Origin: Rhodospirillales bacterium
Lineage (GTDB): Bacteria > Pseudomonadota > Alphaproteobacteria > Reyranellales > Reyranellaceae
Assembly: GCA_013205335.1 (NCBI GenBank)
Contig: JABMNB010000674.1
Location: 1-6,515, forward strand
Reading direction: 5' to 3'
Length of the DNA stretch: 6,515 bases
Shown here: positions 6,306 to 6,515 of the stretch, piece after piece
How the letters are laid out: each line of letters begins with the position of its first letter
How positions within the stretch are numbered: the first letter of the stretch is position 1
The notes under the pieces: generated by a model
Seen by the model: only the letters and a program-made list of their open reading frames with translations
Told to the model about the DNA's origin: nothing
The model's database searches: none
Made by a program: the position numbers and the translations under genes

Positions 6306-6515
6306 TCACCCCAGCAGCTTGATGAAATTGCGCTTGAGACGGTGGCGTTCCTTGAGCGAAGCGACATATTGGGCCTGGGCGACCGCATCGCGCAGCCCGG
6401 CCATGCGGACGATCAGCCGGCAAGCCTCTCTATTGCCCGTGCTGCCGCCCCTGACGATGTGGAATTCGACATTCCGGGCATGGGTCGCAAGCGCCTCCTG
6501 CGGGTGGGTCTTCTC
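6306..6515 (-). CDS. Hypothetical protein, C-terminal 69 residues only
   Basis: The minus strand is open from the right edge to the TGA at 6306-6308, giving 69 residues with no start yet required; the gene begins outside the window. I do not recognise the family. The visible part starts EKTHPQEALATHARN, contains VEFHIVRGG, and from about residue 30 looks helical, ending in a basic stretch SLKERHRLKRNFIKLLG. There is no membrane segment and no recognisable catalytic motif. Its stop is 4 bases before the ATG of the nucleotidyltransferase gene, and its last codons (GGGGTGA) may serve as that gene's weak ribosome binding site, so the two are very likely co-transcribed and translationally coupled. 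A functional partnership is inference. The downstream gene's alternative start at 6388 would overlap this frame, which is the reason I give this frame priority here. Confidence 0.6.
   Translation of the reverse strand, partial: EKTHPQEALATHARNVEFHIVRGGSTGNREACRLIVRMAGLRDAVAQAQYVASLKERHRLKRNFIKLLG

Noticed and set aside
5891..6322. Plus-strand open frame of 143 codons opposite the nucleotidyltransferase
   Set aside because: The minus strand shows the conserved GS...DLD...VDVF pattern, a coupled start and a stop fitted to trxC. The plus frame has no motif and no ribosome binding site I could accept.
6299..6388. Upstream ATG at 6388 as the nucleotidyltransferase start
   Set aside because: It would add 29 Ser/Arg-rich residues overlapping the coding end of the upstream gene in another frame. 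The ATG at 6301 gives a normal N-terminus and a 4-base gap.
5718..6515. Possible foreign origin of the right block from codon use
   Set aside because: The nucleotidyltransferase tail has 15 of 64 codons ending in A or T by my count, which looked high, but the first 63 codons of trxC have 14, so there is no contrast with the neighbouring gene.

Overview
The window looks like a stretch of chromosome from a GC-rich alphaproteobacterium. The support is strong G/C preference at third codon positions, tight gene packing, and the arrangement of a soluble lytic transglycosylase gene diverging from dapA, with smpB directly downstream of dapA. I recall slt-dapA-smpB as a common alphaproteobacterial neighbourhood. 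A Rhodospirillales-type or Reyranella-like host is only a guess. I see no rRNA, tRNA, CRISPR array, insertion sequence or phage gene.

Left block, minus strand, about 1-2923. dapA (lysine/diaminopimelate synthesis), smpB (trans-translation), a short-chain dehydrogenase/reductase and an acyl-CoA dehydrogenase cut by the left edge run in one direction with gaps of 30, 31 and 2 bases. This looks like one transcription unit whose promoter lies in the 110-base gap upstream of dapA.

Centre, plus strand, 3034-5160. A large exported lytic transglycosylase (slt) diverges from dapA. DapA feeds the meso-diaminopimelate pathway used for peptidoglycan, and Slt cleaves peptidoglycan, so the shared intergenic region separates a supply gene from a turnover gene. 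A 108-base gap with a weak hairpin and a perfect 16-base palindrome leads to trxC (5269-5715), a thioredoxin-2 with an N-terminal zinc ribbon.

Right block, minus strand, 5718-6515. A nucleotidyltransferase-fold gene ends 2 bases from the trxC stop, facing it. It carries a clear one-base frameshift near 5912. The reading frame before the shift holds the catalytic GS...DxD...D signature, and the frame after it holds a four-cysteine segment and the natural C-terminus. Four bases upstream is the end of an unrecognised gene that runs off the right edge. This two-gene unit is the least explained part of the window. The rest is ordinary housekeeping and metabolic content, and I do not see convincing evidence of a new multi-gene system.
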